Assembly: GCA_001579985.1 (NCBI GenBank)
Contig: LRSR01001393.1
Coordinates: forward strand, 1 to 33,654
Source of the DNA: Hypsibius dujardini
Taxonomy: Eukaryota > Tardigrada > Eutardigrada > Parachela > Hypsibiidae
Length of the DNA: 33,654 nucleotides
Direction of reading: 5' to 3'
The notes below the pieces were generated by a model. That model searched no databases and was not told where the DNA came from. It worked only from the letters and a program-made list of their open reading frames with translations. Each line of letters opens with the position of its first letter. The first letter of the stretch is position 1. The translations under genes and the position numbers were made by a program. Below are positions 19,322-30,474 of the stretch, piece after piece.

Positions 19322-22300
19322 ATGAAGCTCTTTCTTTGCGTTCTTCTCGCTCTGGGTGTAGTCCCAAGTGCCCGGGCGGTTCCCGTCGGTGAGTCGCAGC
19401 ATGATTTCCTCTGAAAACGTCGAGTCGACCTAAATCTGAAATTTCTCCCCTCACTGTCTTGATTGAATAGCATCTTCCACTGGGCATGCCGCGGCTAAGG
19501 ACAAAGAGATGGACAGAAATGTGGTGGAGGGAGACATCGCGGGAGTCGACCTCGACGTGCTCATGGAGGTTTCCAAACTTGGCGTAAGTTTTCCCAACTG
19601 AAGCGTGAGTATAGCAAACCAAGGGAAGTTCTGCAGTGGCAAAACTTGACGTTTCATGTGTTTTTTTTGCAGAAAGCGCACGACGGAATGCGGGCGGAAA
19701 AATCCCGCTGGCCGAAAGCAATCGTCCCTTATGCCTTTTCCAACAATTACGGTTAGTATTTATCCATACGAAAAAACAAACAAAAGCTCAGGACTCACAA
19801 CTCGGCACCAGGGGCTCGAGTTCGTCACAATCCATCCCAAGCCTTTTGAAGTATCAATTGCTATGCCCACGGCCTGGTTCGTCAAGGCCAAGCATTATAT
19901 CGTAGAGATCAACATCCGCGCGCGACGCGAAAATACCGCACCGCTCCGTTCCGCGTCGCGTATTCCAAGAGACAGCGCTTAATTCTCGAGTCAGTCAGTG
20001 TTCGGTTGATTAGTTAGTGATTTCTGCGTCACGTTACGGTTTATTTTTGCGTCGCTTCTAAAACTGTGTTTTCCGCGTCGTTCCGCTTAGACTTCCTAAC
20101 TTACAAGGGAACAATCACCAGTGCAACTCTCGGATCGTGACCAAACTTTTTTCTTGAATACCATGTCCCCTAACATGATTTTACAAAATATGACTCGCGG
20201 CAAAGAGTTTCCCGTTCAACGGGGAGAAATTCGTGAAAATCTCAATTGGCGCACGTACATTGCCATAGCATGAGCGCTTGATTGAATGATTGAATGAGCG
20301 CTTGATTGACGGCACGTACTAAGACATGTGCTGTGCTGTGCGCGTGTGCTGTGCTGGTTGTGTACTCAAGTACAGTGCAGTCCAGTACTAATACAGTATT
20401 TTTTGGACAATTTCGTTCAACAAAATTGGACAAAAAACGAAACACTTTTTAAAGTAGCTAAAGCCAGATTTTAATATAAGATATATAAATAAAAATAATG
20501 TTTTGCCTAATTGTTTCCAAAAAGAGCATTTATATTTCTTATAATAAAATATGACTTTAGCTACTTAAAAAATTGGTTTGTTTTTTGTACAGTTTCGTTA
20601 GAAAAAATTGTCCAAAAAATACTGTATTAGTACTGCGCTGCATTGCACTTGAGTACACAACCAGCACAGCACACGCGCACAGCACAGCACATGTTTTAGT
20701 ACGTGCCGTCAATCAAGCGCTTATTCAATCATTCAATCAAGCGCTCATGCTATGGCAATGTACGTGCGCCAATTGAGATCTTCCCGAATTTCTCCCCGTT
20801 GAACGGAAAACTCTTTGCCGCGAGTCATATTTTGTAAAATCATGTTAGGAGACATGGTATTCAAGAAAAAAGTTTGGTCACGATCTGAGAGTTGCACTGG
20901 TGATTGTTCCCTTGTTAGACTTAAACTTTCTAACTTCAGCGTCGTTCCGCTTAGACTTAAACTTCCTAAACTTCCTAAATTCCGTGCTGCGCAAAACTTG
21001 AAACAGTTTTTCCGCGTCCGCGGAAGAAAAGTCACGCGATGTTGATCTTTACCGATACCGTTCCCCCAAAACCGATACCGTTGATACCGTTCCCAAAAAA
21101 CCGATACCGTTGATACCGTTCCCAAAAAAAGAAACAAATTATGAACTGGATTTTGAAATGATTCGTTGAAAAAAATATTCCCCCACAAAAAGCGATTGTT
21201 GTTTGTTTTAAGCAGTCATTTCGAAACGCGGCTTCCAAGTGTGAAATTTCGCTTTTGAAATGACTGCACCATGTAGCGCTGGAGATCTGTAACCTGTACT
21301 GTTCTCCAGGTGACGACCAAAAACGGCAGATATTAAGAGCCATGGATGGGTTCAATGAAACTTGCGTCAGTTTCATTGAACGGACGGACGAGACCAACTA
21401 CTTGCACATCGGTCCCGGCAGCCAAGCGTAAGTGGCACCTTGTTTTTATCTCAGACGAATATTTTCTAGTACTATGGGACGCTAATAATAATAATAATAA
21501 CATGTGCATGTTTGTTTTGCTTCACGATAGATGCTTTTCGGACGTGGGGAACAAAAGAACAGGGAAGCAAATCGTCGGCCTTGTCACAGGTAGCGAAGCG
21601 CAAATTCTGTCCTGAAATTAAAACTTAAAATTGAAATATCTAAATTTTAAATTAAATTAAACTTTAGTTCCCTTAATCTTTTAAACTGCAGAATGCCTGG
21701 AGCAGATGGGGACCATCCAGCATGAGCTAATGCATGCCCTAGGTAAAAATGCGTTTAACCATTTGTCAGATGGTTTGACTTGCCGGACTTGCAATTGTCG
21801 TTAGGCTTCTACCATGAGCAGTCCCGAAAAGACCGCGATAAGTACGTGGAAATCGAGTGGGACCATATTAAAGAAGGTGCGTGCTGTGCGATCCCGGTGG
21901 AAACAATGAAGATGCATGTTAATGATTCCTCGGGGGTACCACGTGATCTGATGTTGTGACCGTGCGTAGAAGGGAGAAACCAGTTCCTCAGCTACAACTG
22001 GAATACAGTGGACTACTCTTACGATTTCGGATCGGTTATGCACTACGATGAGTACATGTTCTCGCGGAGTGTCAAGCGCAAACTCTGGACCATTCGACCG
22101 CGGCCGGAATACGCGGACGAGGCTGCCGCGGACTCACCGACCGGCAAGATCGGTCAACGAACCGGTTTAAGGTACACTGCACCAAAAATATTAAACACAA
22201 TAAAATTATTTTTTTTGCATCTTCTTCTTCATGTGGTTGAATAATGTTTTAGCCCAAAAGATATCCAGAAAATCAACACGATGTACAAATGTCCTTCAAC

Positions 22301-24702
22301 ATCCGTTCCGCCGGCCGACGATGCGGCCTCAAGTTCAGACGCTGCAGTCACTCCTTTCTTCGATCCCGATACCACAGAAACTTCTAAGAAGCCGCGTCGA
22401 ACATTCACGACAACCGCGATCCCGGAGTCAGAGGAAGCCCCTTTTTTCGAATCCGATCCTACAACTACAACAACAACCACAACAACGACTACGGTAAAAG
22501 CGACCAAGAAGAGGAAATCCACCACCAGGCCGAAGCCCAAGACAAAAGCCCCCACGAAAGTGGCCCCCTGGTCAACTCCGGATTCGTACACTTTCGGTAA
22601 GTAGATAGATTAATCAGAACAAAACAGAACAAGACAGAACAGGACAGAACTCAACTGAGCATGGTAGAAAGATTAGAACAAAACCGAGCAGAGCAGAACA
22701 GCTCAGGACAGTGTAGAACAGAACAGATTAGAACAGATCATCAGATCAGAACAGAACAGAACTGAACAAAACAGAACAAAACAGAACAGGACAGAACTCA
22801 ACTGAGCATGGTAGAAAGATTAGAACAAAACCGAGCAGAGCAGAACAGCTCAGGACAGTGTAGAACAGAACAGATCATCAGATCAGAAGAGAACAGAAGA
22901 GGACAAAACAGAACAAAACAGAAGATAACGGGGACAGCAAGGGGAACATAAGAAGACAGATAGGCAGAATAGAGCATAGCCGAGTAGAATATCGCCTTAG
23001 GGAACAGAGCAGAAGAGAACAGAACAGAATAAAGCATAAAAGAACAGAAGATAACGGATGACAGAAAGAGATCATTAAAAGAAAGATAAGACAAATTGAA
23101 CAGAGATGAGAGCAAAGCAGAACAGAGCAAAAAATAACGAACGACAATGATGAGAACATAGTATGACAGACGAGACAAAATAGAACATATCATAGTAGAA
23201 TATCCCTTAAGGGAACAAAACATAACAGACGAGATCAGTGGAGAATATAAGTGAAGAGGACAAACCATAACACGAGACAACGAAGAGAACATTACCAGGC
23301 AGAGGAGATCAGCTTAGAATTGAATCTAACGAAAGAGAGTAGCAGAACCTAACGAAACCTCGAAAATAATTTAGGAGAACAGAGTAAAATAAAACATGCG
23401 ATAGCAGAGGAGAGGAAACGGAATGGACCAGAACACAACACAAATCTAATTAAACCATTCTTGCACAGAATTGGAAGCTGGAGCTACTCTCCCGATTGGT
23501 AAAGTGCTATGGAACTTCAACAAAAACATCAAATTCGAACTTCGCTCAGACGGCAACGCTGTGGTGATCCGCAAGTGTGACAACTCTATCATTTGGTCGA
23601 CATTTACGGTCAGCTCACTGGATGATCCCGCGGAGATCATTGAAATGAAGGATGACGGCAATCTCGTGATGAAAAGTGCTGCCGGGACTGTTTTGTGGAG
23701 CACAGACACGGCGGACGAACGATTTGCAGGCGCGAGCTTGAGGATCACCAATTCCGGCACGATGTGCCTCTTTAAGGACGACAACTGCTTGTGGGAGTCG
23801 GGAGGCCTGGGACTCTGTCGGAAGCATCAGCCACGCGACTTTGCTGCTGCAACAGGTAAGCACACTAAACTAAATAGAAAAGCGGTACATTGATTGCTCT
23901 GATTGGCATTTGTGTGATCATCCTGCTAAACATGTAAGATCGAACCTTGACTGTGACATCGTAGTCCCGGGATATCTTAACATCTTTTTTACCTTTTTGA
24001 AATTTCTTTGTGAAATTCCTTCTGTCTCTTCGTCTGACCTTCCAACTCCCTCTTTCGGCTATCAGTGTGTGTTAGGCTAGTTTAGGATAATTAACAACGA
24101 GTCTGCATCGAAGAAAGTAAACTATGATAGCTAGAGCTAGGCTTGACGTTTTTGCTAAGTTTCGACTAACGATTAGTCAAAACTAAGCATCAATGATTAG
24201 GATTGACTCATTTATGAGGTAAACTGCGCTAGCCAGCTTAGTCACGAAATTTCCCTTTCGCATCGAGACGCGCTTGTTAGTTAACAACGATGTGAAACTA
24301 AAGAGTTTGTTTGCTTTTTTAGTCCTCCTGAATTCCGGTGAGAGACTCAAAGTCGGGGACAAACTTTGGTCATCCCGGAAGAAATGCAAGCTCGCCCTCC
24401 AGGCAGACGGGGACCTGGTGCTGCAGCAGCAGTGCGACAACACCGAGCTGTGGTCCATCCGTCACGGCACTGGCCGAGTACTGAATCTCGGGCCGGCGGA
24501 CGAGGACAAAGCGCAAGAACTCGTCATGACGGAGGAGGGAAACCTCGTCGTGCGCAGAGCCAACGGGGCGGACAGTTTCCAGATTACCATTCCCGGTGGA
24601 CAGGGCTCCGATTTACGGATAACCAATAACTGCCAAATGTGTGTTTTCAAGGACGGTTCATGCCTTTGGACAGCCCATGCCAGAGCTTACAGTTGCTCGT
24701 AG
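19322..24702 (+). CDS. Secreted astacin metalloprotease with two bulb-type lectin domains (gene D)
   Basis: Eleven exons: 19322-19388, 19471-19583, 19673-19751, 21310-21427, 21531-21589, 21692-21742, 21805-21876, 21970-22171, 22253-22596, 23469-23855, 24323-24702; all junctions GT-AG and in phase; 623 residues. Signal peptide 1-19; propeptide with VEGDIAG, like the astacin FxGD switch; mature protease from about 73 ([10 protein letters not shown]). Zinc site [19 protein letters not shown] at 156-174, Met-turn SVMHY at 208-212, and four protease cysteines (ETCVSF, ACFSD, ECLEQ, MYKC) for the two family disulfides, so it should be an active zinc endopeptidase (M12A). A Thr/Pro-rich linker (268-368) leads to two B-lectin domains, one per exon: 369-497 and 498-623. 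Their motifs ([22 protein letters not shown]) keep part of the mannose-binding QxDxNxVxY pattern. Head to head with gene C; followed in tandem by genes E and F. Confidence 0.88.
20103..20915. mobile_element. Foldback element, about 363-bp inverted arms, in astacin D intron 3
   Basis: Arms 20103-20466 and 20552-20915 are near-identical reverse complements around an 85-bp AT-rich loop. They contain GTGCTGTGCTGTGCGCGTGTG and GCGCTTGATTGAATGATTG, shared in both arms. Ends read ACAAGGGAACAATCACC, sharing ACAAGGGAA with the element at 14796. The flanks carry a repeated GCGTCGTTCCGCTTAGACTT at about 20081 and 20939. No transposase is encoded; open frames inside are arm duplicates. The high arm identity suggests a young insertion. 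Confidence 0.88.
21048..21130. repeat. Short tandem repeat ACCGATACCGTT(GATACCGTT)CCCAAAAA
   Basis: About three degenerate units of 26-33 bp lie in intron 3 of astacin D, shortly before exon 4. Confidence 0.75.
22605..23330. repeat. Degenerate (AGAACAGAAC)n array in astacin D intron 9
   Basis: Units of AGAAC/AGAACAG fill most of the 872-bp intron between the linker exon and the first lectin exon. A longer block of about 140 bp (from AACAGGACAGAACTCAACTG to CAGATCA) occurs twice, at about 22638 and 22787. The long Leu/Ser/Cys-rich open frame on the minus strand (22798-23292) is an artefact of the repeat. Confidence 0.85.
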
Positions 24703-24965
24703 AGGCAACCGATTAAACCAAACCGAAACGAATTTGAGGCAGTGTTAGGTCTACCAACCGGAAGTAGGGTAGTTAACAAGTTTATTAGATTGAAAGTGGA
24801 GATAGGTAGAGAGGTAAACTGGAAGAAAAGGAAAGAGAAAGATGCTCTGCTAAAACTAATAGAACAAATGATTATATAGTAGAGTGTCAACTATAGAAAA
24901 GATAGTAAATAGCACATACATCACATTTACATACAAGCAATTAGCTGTCGCAGCGGGATAGGGTT

Positions 24966-24971
24966 AATAAA
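24966..24971 (+). terminator. Likely polyadenylation signal AATAAA, astacin D
   Basis: The first AATAAA downstream of the stop codon at 24702, about 265 bp away. It would give a 3' UTR of about 280 bp. Confidence 0.5.
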
Positions 24972-25446
24972 GTAGGTAGACATACTAACGAAGTAAGGTA
25001 CTAGTGCTTCAAATAGCTGTAATGATTGGATATGAGGACTTGTTGGGCGTGGTCCAACAGTGATCACAATTTTTTTCCCACCAAAATTGTTGTTCTTTTT
25101 TGAAAGATAACACAGATTTTTAACATTTTTAAGAGCGTTACAACTTGGTTCGAAAAAATATCCGACGACTGATTTCTCAAAACACTCGTCCTATGTTCAG
25201 TTCCACACGCATGAACGAAAAAACTAGTGCAACCGGAAAATTGTAAAAACATGAAGATAAAGTGTTTCTTGTTTATAATTTATGAGGTGTTTCTTGTTTG
25301 CACCTCCGATAGCGACCTTGAATTGTCTACGCAACGATTAGCTATCCGCAGTCAGTCAATTAACTAATATCGATAATAACTCACGTAGAAGTATGATAAG
25401 TCTACACACTTGCTTTTAGTCCCTATGTGCCGAAGTTGAAGTCACT

Positions 25447-25814
25447 CTTTAAGCTTTGGCCCAAAAAATTAGGGTGGTCCGAGTTTGAGACAATTCCAGC
25501 CGTCACCAAGCAACTGCTTTCGATCGATTAATCGATTGAGCAAATTTATCTTTTGGCGGTCAAGCGTCCTTGATTGATTTCTTGAGTGTTTTCCGATACC
25601 TAAAATGCTCCCAGCCTAGTAAGCCACGCCCAGTTACATGTTGCATATCAATATGTTTTTATTTTATTTTACTCCGTTTAGTTTCCGATGGTTTGGGGAG
25701 TTCAATCAATAATCAATCAATAATCAATCAATCAAACGCTGAAAAGCAGCAGCACGTTGTAGCTGGAGTTGGCTCGAACTCGGACCCCCTGTTTTGTTGG
25801 GCCAAAGCTTAAAG
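25447..25814. mobile_element. Foldback element with CTTTAAGCTTTGGCCCA ends
   Basis: Left arm 25447-25525 and right arm 25740-25814 are reverse complements with scattered differences: CTTTAAGCTTTGGCC against GGCCAAAGCTTAAAG, then GGTCCGAGTTTGAG against CTCGAACTCGGACC, then GCAACTGCTTTC. The loop has AATC-type repeats. Not coding. A related pair of arms occurs at 30475-30872. Confidence 0.75.
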
Positions 25815-25936
25815 GGTGGCTTTAACTCGGGCACATACGCATTAAAAGCAAGTGTGTTTATATTGCGTAACGCTTTCGTATGCACAACACGTTAAATCAT
25901 TAATCGCTGAAGGCTCACACGCGTTATTGCCGAGTA

Positions 25937-25996
25937 AACTGAAGCAGACTGAAGCAGACTGAAGCAAACTGAAGCAGACTGAAGCAGACTGAAGTA
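25937..25996. repeat. 10-bp tandem repeat ACTGAAGCAG, about six copies
   Basis: Near-perfect decamer array, with one unit reading CAAA instead of CAGA. Confidence 0.9.
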
Positions 25997-26416
25997 AATC
26001 TACTTCCATCTGTACGTAAGACACGTAATACAACCTAGGTAGTATGTATAGACAGAAAATCTCCACCGGCTCGACACTGAAACCGACGATGAAGGCCCGT
26101 CTTGCGAACCAAACAAAGATGTGACGTTTTTTTAGTGTAGTTAAACTGCGCCTAGCCCGAGGGCAAAAAAGAACGTAGAAAGTAAACACAAGTAACGGTC
26201 GCAGTTAATGTTGACGTTGTGATAGTTTCACCACGTTTTTCGCAGTCTTCCGACTTTTCCCACTACCACTTTCAAAGCAAGTTTCTACAAGAGTTTATTT
26301 AATTTGATTGGTCATTATGCGAGCTGGGAAATCTTGAATGGCATCGTATGTCCCGTATGTCCTGAGTAAAATTTCTGTTGAACTAAATGGCAGTGCTCTT
26401 GGGTGATTTGTGCTTC

Positions 26417-29400
26417 ATGCGTTCAGCGTGGTGTCGTCTATTATGTCTCTTGCTCTTCTCGGTACCATTCAGCAATGCCGTCCCGCTTGGTAAGTATGCT
26501 TGGCCAGAGTTCAAGCTAACATCGAGGGTGTAAAACTATATTATGCTAATAGTCAGGGATTGATAATTCCAGAAGGGCACTCGTCCAAGCGGAGGATACT
26601 CGAGGGAGACATCCTTGGAGTTAGTGTGGATGCACTTAAACTGGCAGCTGAAAAAGGGGTAGGCCAATCTTTTGCATCTTACCTATGTTGGGTTGTACCC
26701 AACAGGTACCCAACACATACTAATAGTAGAGTCTATCTACCTAGTTAACTCATTCCTATCTACCCTCACATTCTACAATAAACTTACTCAACTATTATCA
26801 CGTTAAATAGTTCCACCATGTCGGCAGGAATTAGTACGTTAGATCAGGAACTATTCTTTATCCTTGACTTCATAAGCGTATGTTCTTCAGTTCAGTTCTG
26901 AAAAAGTTTCTTTCTTTCACCTCTAATCTCCTTTACCAGTAAAGTCTTACTACGATTCTTCTCTTATTATTCAACACTTACTAACAGTATAATCTATCTA
27001 CCTAGTTAACCCATTCCTATCTACCCTCACATTCTACAATGTGCTTACTCAACTATTATCACGTTAAATAGTTCCACCATGTCGGCAGGAACTAGTACGT
27101 TAGATCAGGAACTATTCTTTATCCTTGACTTCATAAGCGTGTGTTCTACAGTAATTTGAAGAGTTCTTTCTTTTCAATTCTAATTTCCTTTACCAGAAAA
27201 GTCTTACTACGATTCTTTTCCTATTATTCAGTCTAATAGCTTGTATGTTCATGTTCTTCCGTCCTAGTAGGGACGGAGGCCTAAGACCTACTCCCACTGG
27301 TGTCAGATTCCAATGCATCGAATGGGTTTTGAAATCTCAATAGAATTCCTTGTCAGTCGATCCTGATGAACGAAAGTACTTTGCAGCGCCTTAAGGATGG
27401 AATAACAGACGAACGACTACGGTGGCCGAACGCCATTGTTCCCTTTGTCTTCAGTCCTGAGTACAGTACGTTATCATTTCCTTCCATTTAACGATAAATC
27501 AGATAATCCTTTCGCACCGCAACGGACGCACAGAGTTGATATTTCGCAGCACAACAACAGGAAGAGAAGATTTTGAGCGCGATGAAGGGATTCGCGGACG
27601 AGACTTGTGTGTGCTTTGTGCCGCGCACAACAGAACAGGATTATTTGCTCATCGCTCCCGGCATAGAGTGAGTCCGTTGTACTGACCGCCGCGTACACGA
27701 TCTGAAACTTCAACCTTGAATGGCGGCCAAAAATAGTTCCCTCTCTGTCGAACGGTTGGTTGATTTTATTCTTCAGCTGCTCGTCCTACATCGGAAGAGC
27801 TGGAGGTCGTCAGGTGGTGGACTTGGTGTCCGGTAAGCGTGTATACTGTATACCACCTGGGCATAATTATTAGCGTACCGTACACGCAAACTGTGTTCTA
27901 ATTTTAACACTAAATTACGCGTTGCCGATAGGTTGTCTGGATCAGATCGGCACGATACAGCACGAACTGATGCACGCTGTGGGTAACTTTCGTTCATGAA
28001 GTTTACTACAGACACGGAGGAGAGCATCGACTAGTATCGGCTTCGTGTGTTAGAAAACAGGGTTTACAGCGATCGAGAAAAGCAGTTGCTTGCCGTCGCT
28101 TGAATCACATTGGAGTGTTGTCCGTGTTTAGGAGCCTACTCACCATTAGGGTCTGCCTCCGTTCCGCCGTCTGTTTGATTATCAATTTCGACATTCTTGC
28201 CATAATCTGCTCACCGTCTGCCCCATTGTCTATTCCACTACCAGTTCTATTGTCCCTTCCACTGACAGTTACGTTGCCTGTTCCTTCATCTGTTCCATGG
28301 TTTGTTCCATTGTGTGTCCGAACATTTGTTCCGCCGCCCGTTCCGTTATCTGTTCCATTGTCTGTTCCATCGTCCGACCCATCATTCCTGTCAACGTGCT
28401 CATTAACGTCTGCCCACTAGGTCTGATTCATTGCATGTTCCATTGCCAGCTCCAGATCCGTTCCTCTAAGTGTTACGTTGCCTGTTCCTTCATCTGTTCC
28501 ATGGTCTATTCCATTGTCTGTTCCGTACTTTGTTCCGTCGCCCGTTCCGTCATCTGTTCCATTGTCTGTTCCGTCCTTCGTTCCGTCATCTATTCCATTG
28601 TCTGTTCCATTGTCTGTTCCGTCCTTCGTTCCGTCATCTGTTCCATTGTCTGTTCCATCGTTTGTTCTACCGTTCGTTCCGTCATCTGTTCCATTGTCTG
28701 TTCCATCGTTTGTTCTACCGTTCGTTCCACTGTCCTTTCTTCGTCGTTCACCTATTCCAACGTAACTACACTGCAGCGAAGTACGTTTGATGTCCTTATC
28801 ATGTTCGGGTTATTTTCACAGGATTTTATCACGAACAGGCACGAAAAGATCGGGACAAATACGTTGACATCAAATGGGATAACATTGAAGCCGGTAAGAT
28901 AGTGGAGGAATAGTGGAACTGTTTTTCACCATTAAACGTATGCACCATTACATGCCGTGTTATTTGTTCCTACAAGGTGCAAGGGACCAGTTCTTCAGTT
29001 ACAGCTGGAATATGGTAGACGAGCCTTACGATTTTGGTTCCGTCATGCATTACGACGAGTTCATGTTCTCGCGAAACGCCGTCAAAGGCCTCTGGACGAT
29101 TCGTGCCAAGCCGGAGTACAAGCAACAGGTGGCAGTTGACTCCGCCACCAGAAAGCTCGGTCAGCGCATGGGGATGAGTCTGAAGGACGTCGCGAAGGTT
29201 AACCGCATGTACAAGTGCGCCGGGAAAGCTAAAAGAGAATGTGGGGCGACAGTCGTCGAAGCAGTCTCAAGTTCAACCCAAATTTCGCAAATTTCGATGA
29301 CATCTGAAGCAGTCAAAATTGACCTGGCGACCACAGAAGCAACAGCTTTAACAGCAGATTTGGATTCTGTAGAGAACGAATACGGTATGACAGACTGCGT

Positions 29401-30353
29401 AGAAATCAAGTCTGCCTGTCTGTCTGCCTGTCTGCTTGTCTGTCTGTCTGTCTGCCTGTCTGCTTGTCTGTCTGTCTGTCTGTCTGTCTGACTGACTGAC
29501 TGACTGTCTGTTCTACAGAGGTGGGATCAGATGGCCATCTCGCTGTTGGAAAGGTTATATGGAATATCAACAAAAACGTTAAATTCGAACTACGCACTGA
29601 CGGCAACGCGGTCTTGACCAGAATATGCGATGGTTCCGTTATTTGGGAGACCAGAACATCAAATCCAAGGGACGATCCCCTTCAGTCGGTCCACTTAGAA
29701 CGCAGTGGCAACCTAGTGTTGCGAAGTCTTTCCGGCGCCGTTGTCTGGAGCAGTGGCACCACTGGGCAAAGCTTCTCCGGGTCAACTTTACTGGTGACCA
29801 ATTTAGGCACGCTCTGCATTTTCAAGGATGACGTCTGCCTGTGGGACTCTGGCGGTCTTGGTCAATGCCAAAAGTTCCCGCTAGAGGAATTTGAATCTTC
29901 AACAAGTAAGTCACACTCAGACTCATTTTTAATCTCGCATAATTTGTAACAGAATTATTTTCTAATAATTTAGTTATGATGATTTCCGGGAGAACCATCA
30001 AACCCGGACGCTCGATCTTGTCAGCCCAGAAGAACTGCAAACTAAGCCTCCAACTCGACGGCGACTTGGTTTTACGACGTCGTTGTGACGATGCGGAAAT
30101 TTGGTCCGTTCGTCATGGCGCTGGCCGCAGCTTCAACCTCGGCAACGAAGTGAACGATAAAATTCGCGAATTTAAAATGGCCACCGACGGGAACCTCATC
30201 ATGCGAAGAGAAGGCGGAGGGGAGGACTTTAAGGTCGTCATCCCCGACGCCGAGGGCGCAGATCTGCGTGTGAACAGCAATTGCCAGATGTGTGTCTTTA
30301 AAGACGGCTTATGTCTCTGGACCGCGCAATCTCTGACCAATCGTTGCACCTAA
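26417..30353 (+). CDS. Secreted astacin metalloprotease with two bulb-type lectin domains (gene E)
   Basis: Ten exons: 26417-26489, 26573-26658, 27387-27465, 27550-27667, 27777-27832, 27932-27982, 28822-28893, 28977-29384, 29519-29905, 29974-30353; all phases agree with gene D; 569 residues. Signal peptide about 1-21 (MRSAWCRLLCLLLFSVPFS); propeptide with LEGDILG; protease from WPNAIVPFVF; zinc site HELMHAVGFYHEQARKDRD (148-166); Met-turn SVMHY (200-204); cysteines ETCVCF, DCSSY, GCLDQ and MYKC kept. Linker 260-314 is shorter and Ser/Thr-rich, without the Lys/Pro-rich block of D. Lectin domains 315-443 and 444-569, one exon each, with exon lengths equal to those of D (387 and 380). The intron that splits D before SPKDIQKIN is missing here, so exon 8 runs through. 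Predicted active extracellular zinc endopeptidase with sugar-binding tail. Confidence 0.88.
26715..27235. repeat. Tandem duplication, 261-bp unit, in astacin E intron 2
   Basis: Two adjacent copies: TCTATCTACC at 26732 and 26993, TTCCACCATGTCGGCAGGAA at 26811 and 27072. They differ by few substitutions and small indels. No coding role; the copies lie between exon 2 and exon 3. Confidence 0.9.
28240..28745. repeat. (CTGTTCCATTGTCTGTTCCGT)-type degenerate array in astacin E intron 6
   Basis: Units of TCTGTTCC(A/G)T(T/C) recur for about 500 bp. All three plus-strand frames stay open through much of it because the units lack stop triplets, giving three overlapping artefact proteins. The core GGAACAG, read on the minus strand, resembles the GAACA array in astacin D intron 9. 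Confidence 0.9.
29408..29512. repeat. (CTGT/CTGC)n microsatellite in astacin E intron 8
   Basis: Tetranucleotide array TGTC/TGCC/TGAC fills most of the 134-bp intron between the protease-linker exon and the first lectin exon, ending just before the acceptor at 29518. Confidence 0.95.
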
Positions 30354-30446
30354 ATTTAAATTGATTTCTAAATTCGAAAAAAAAAGTTCAAATCGCTCTA
30401 CCGATTTCTCGTTGTACACGCGAGGCAAAAACCTCAAACCGACCGA

Positions 30447-30452
30447 AATAAA
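30447..30452 (+). terminator. Likely polyadenylation signal AATAAA, astacin E
   Basis: AATAAA lies 94 bp after the stop codon at 30353; it is the first such hexamer downstream. Confidence 0.6.
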
Positions 30453-30474
30453 GCCAAATTTTTACTGGCGAAAT

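Larger units (their letters stand above)
12430..19450. repeat. Right arm of large inverted duplication
   Basis: Inverted counterpart of 2400-7340, in order: CRISP 3' flank, CRISP exons, CRISP exon 1, shared upstream DNA, astacin exon 1. It is longer because it contains inserts: the 13490-14058 pair of inverted-repeat elements in one intron, the 14796-15498 foldback, and a stretch (about 17780-18430) that has no left-arm match. It lacks the SAM-like exon. Alignment resumes at about 16810 and runs through exon 1 at 17373-16974. Confidence 0.85.
24703..26416. other. Intergenic region between astacins D and E
   Basis: No gene is seen. It contains a likely polyA signal at 24966, a foldback element at 25447-25814 and a 10-bp repeat at 25937-25996. 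No clear TATA box is evident before gene E. Confidence 0.6.

Noticed and set aside
20745-21188. 147-codon minus-strand frame as a possible transposase
   Set aside because: It overlaps the foldback arm and a short repeat, shows no transposase motif, and part of it is simply the inverse of the other arm.
22798-23292. 164-codon minus-strand open frame rich in Leu, Ser and Cys
   Set aside because: It is produced by the AGAACAG array inside an astacin intron and has no domain or splice support.
25763-25790. tRNA-like TCGAACTC box
   Set aside because: It belongs to an inverted-repeat arm; no cloverleaf, A box or anticodon stem can be drawn around it.
28297-28902. 201-codon plus-strand frame and two overlapping frames rich in Val/Pro/Phe
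   Set aside because: All three frames are open because the CTGTTCC repeat lacks stop triplets; the array lies in an astacin E intron.
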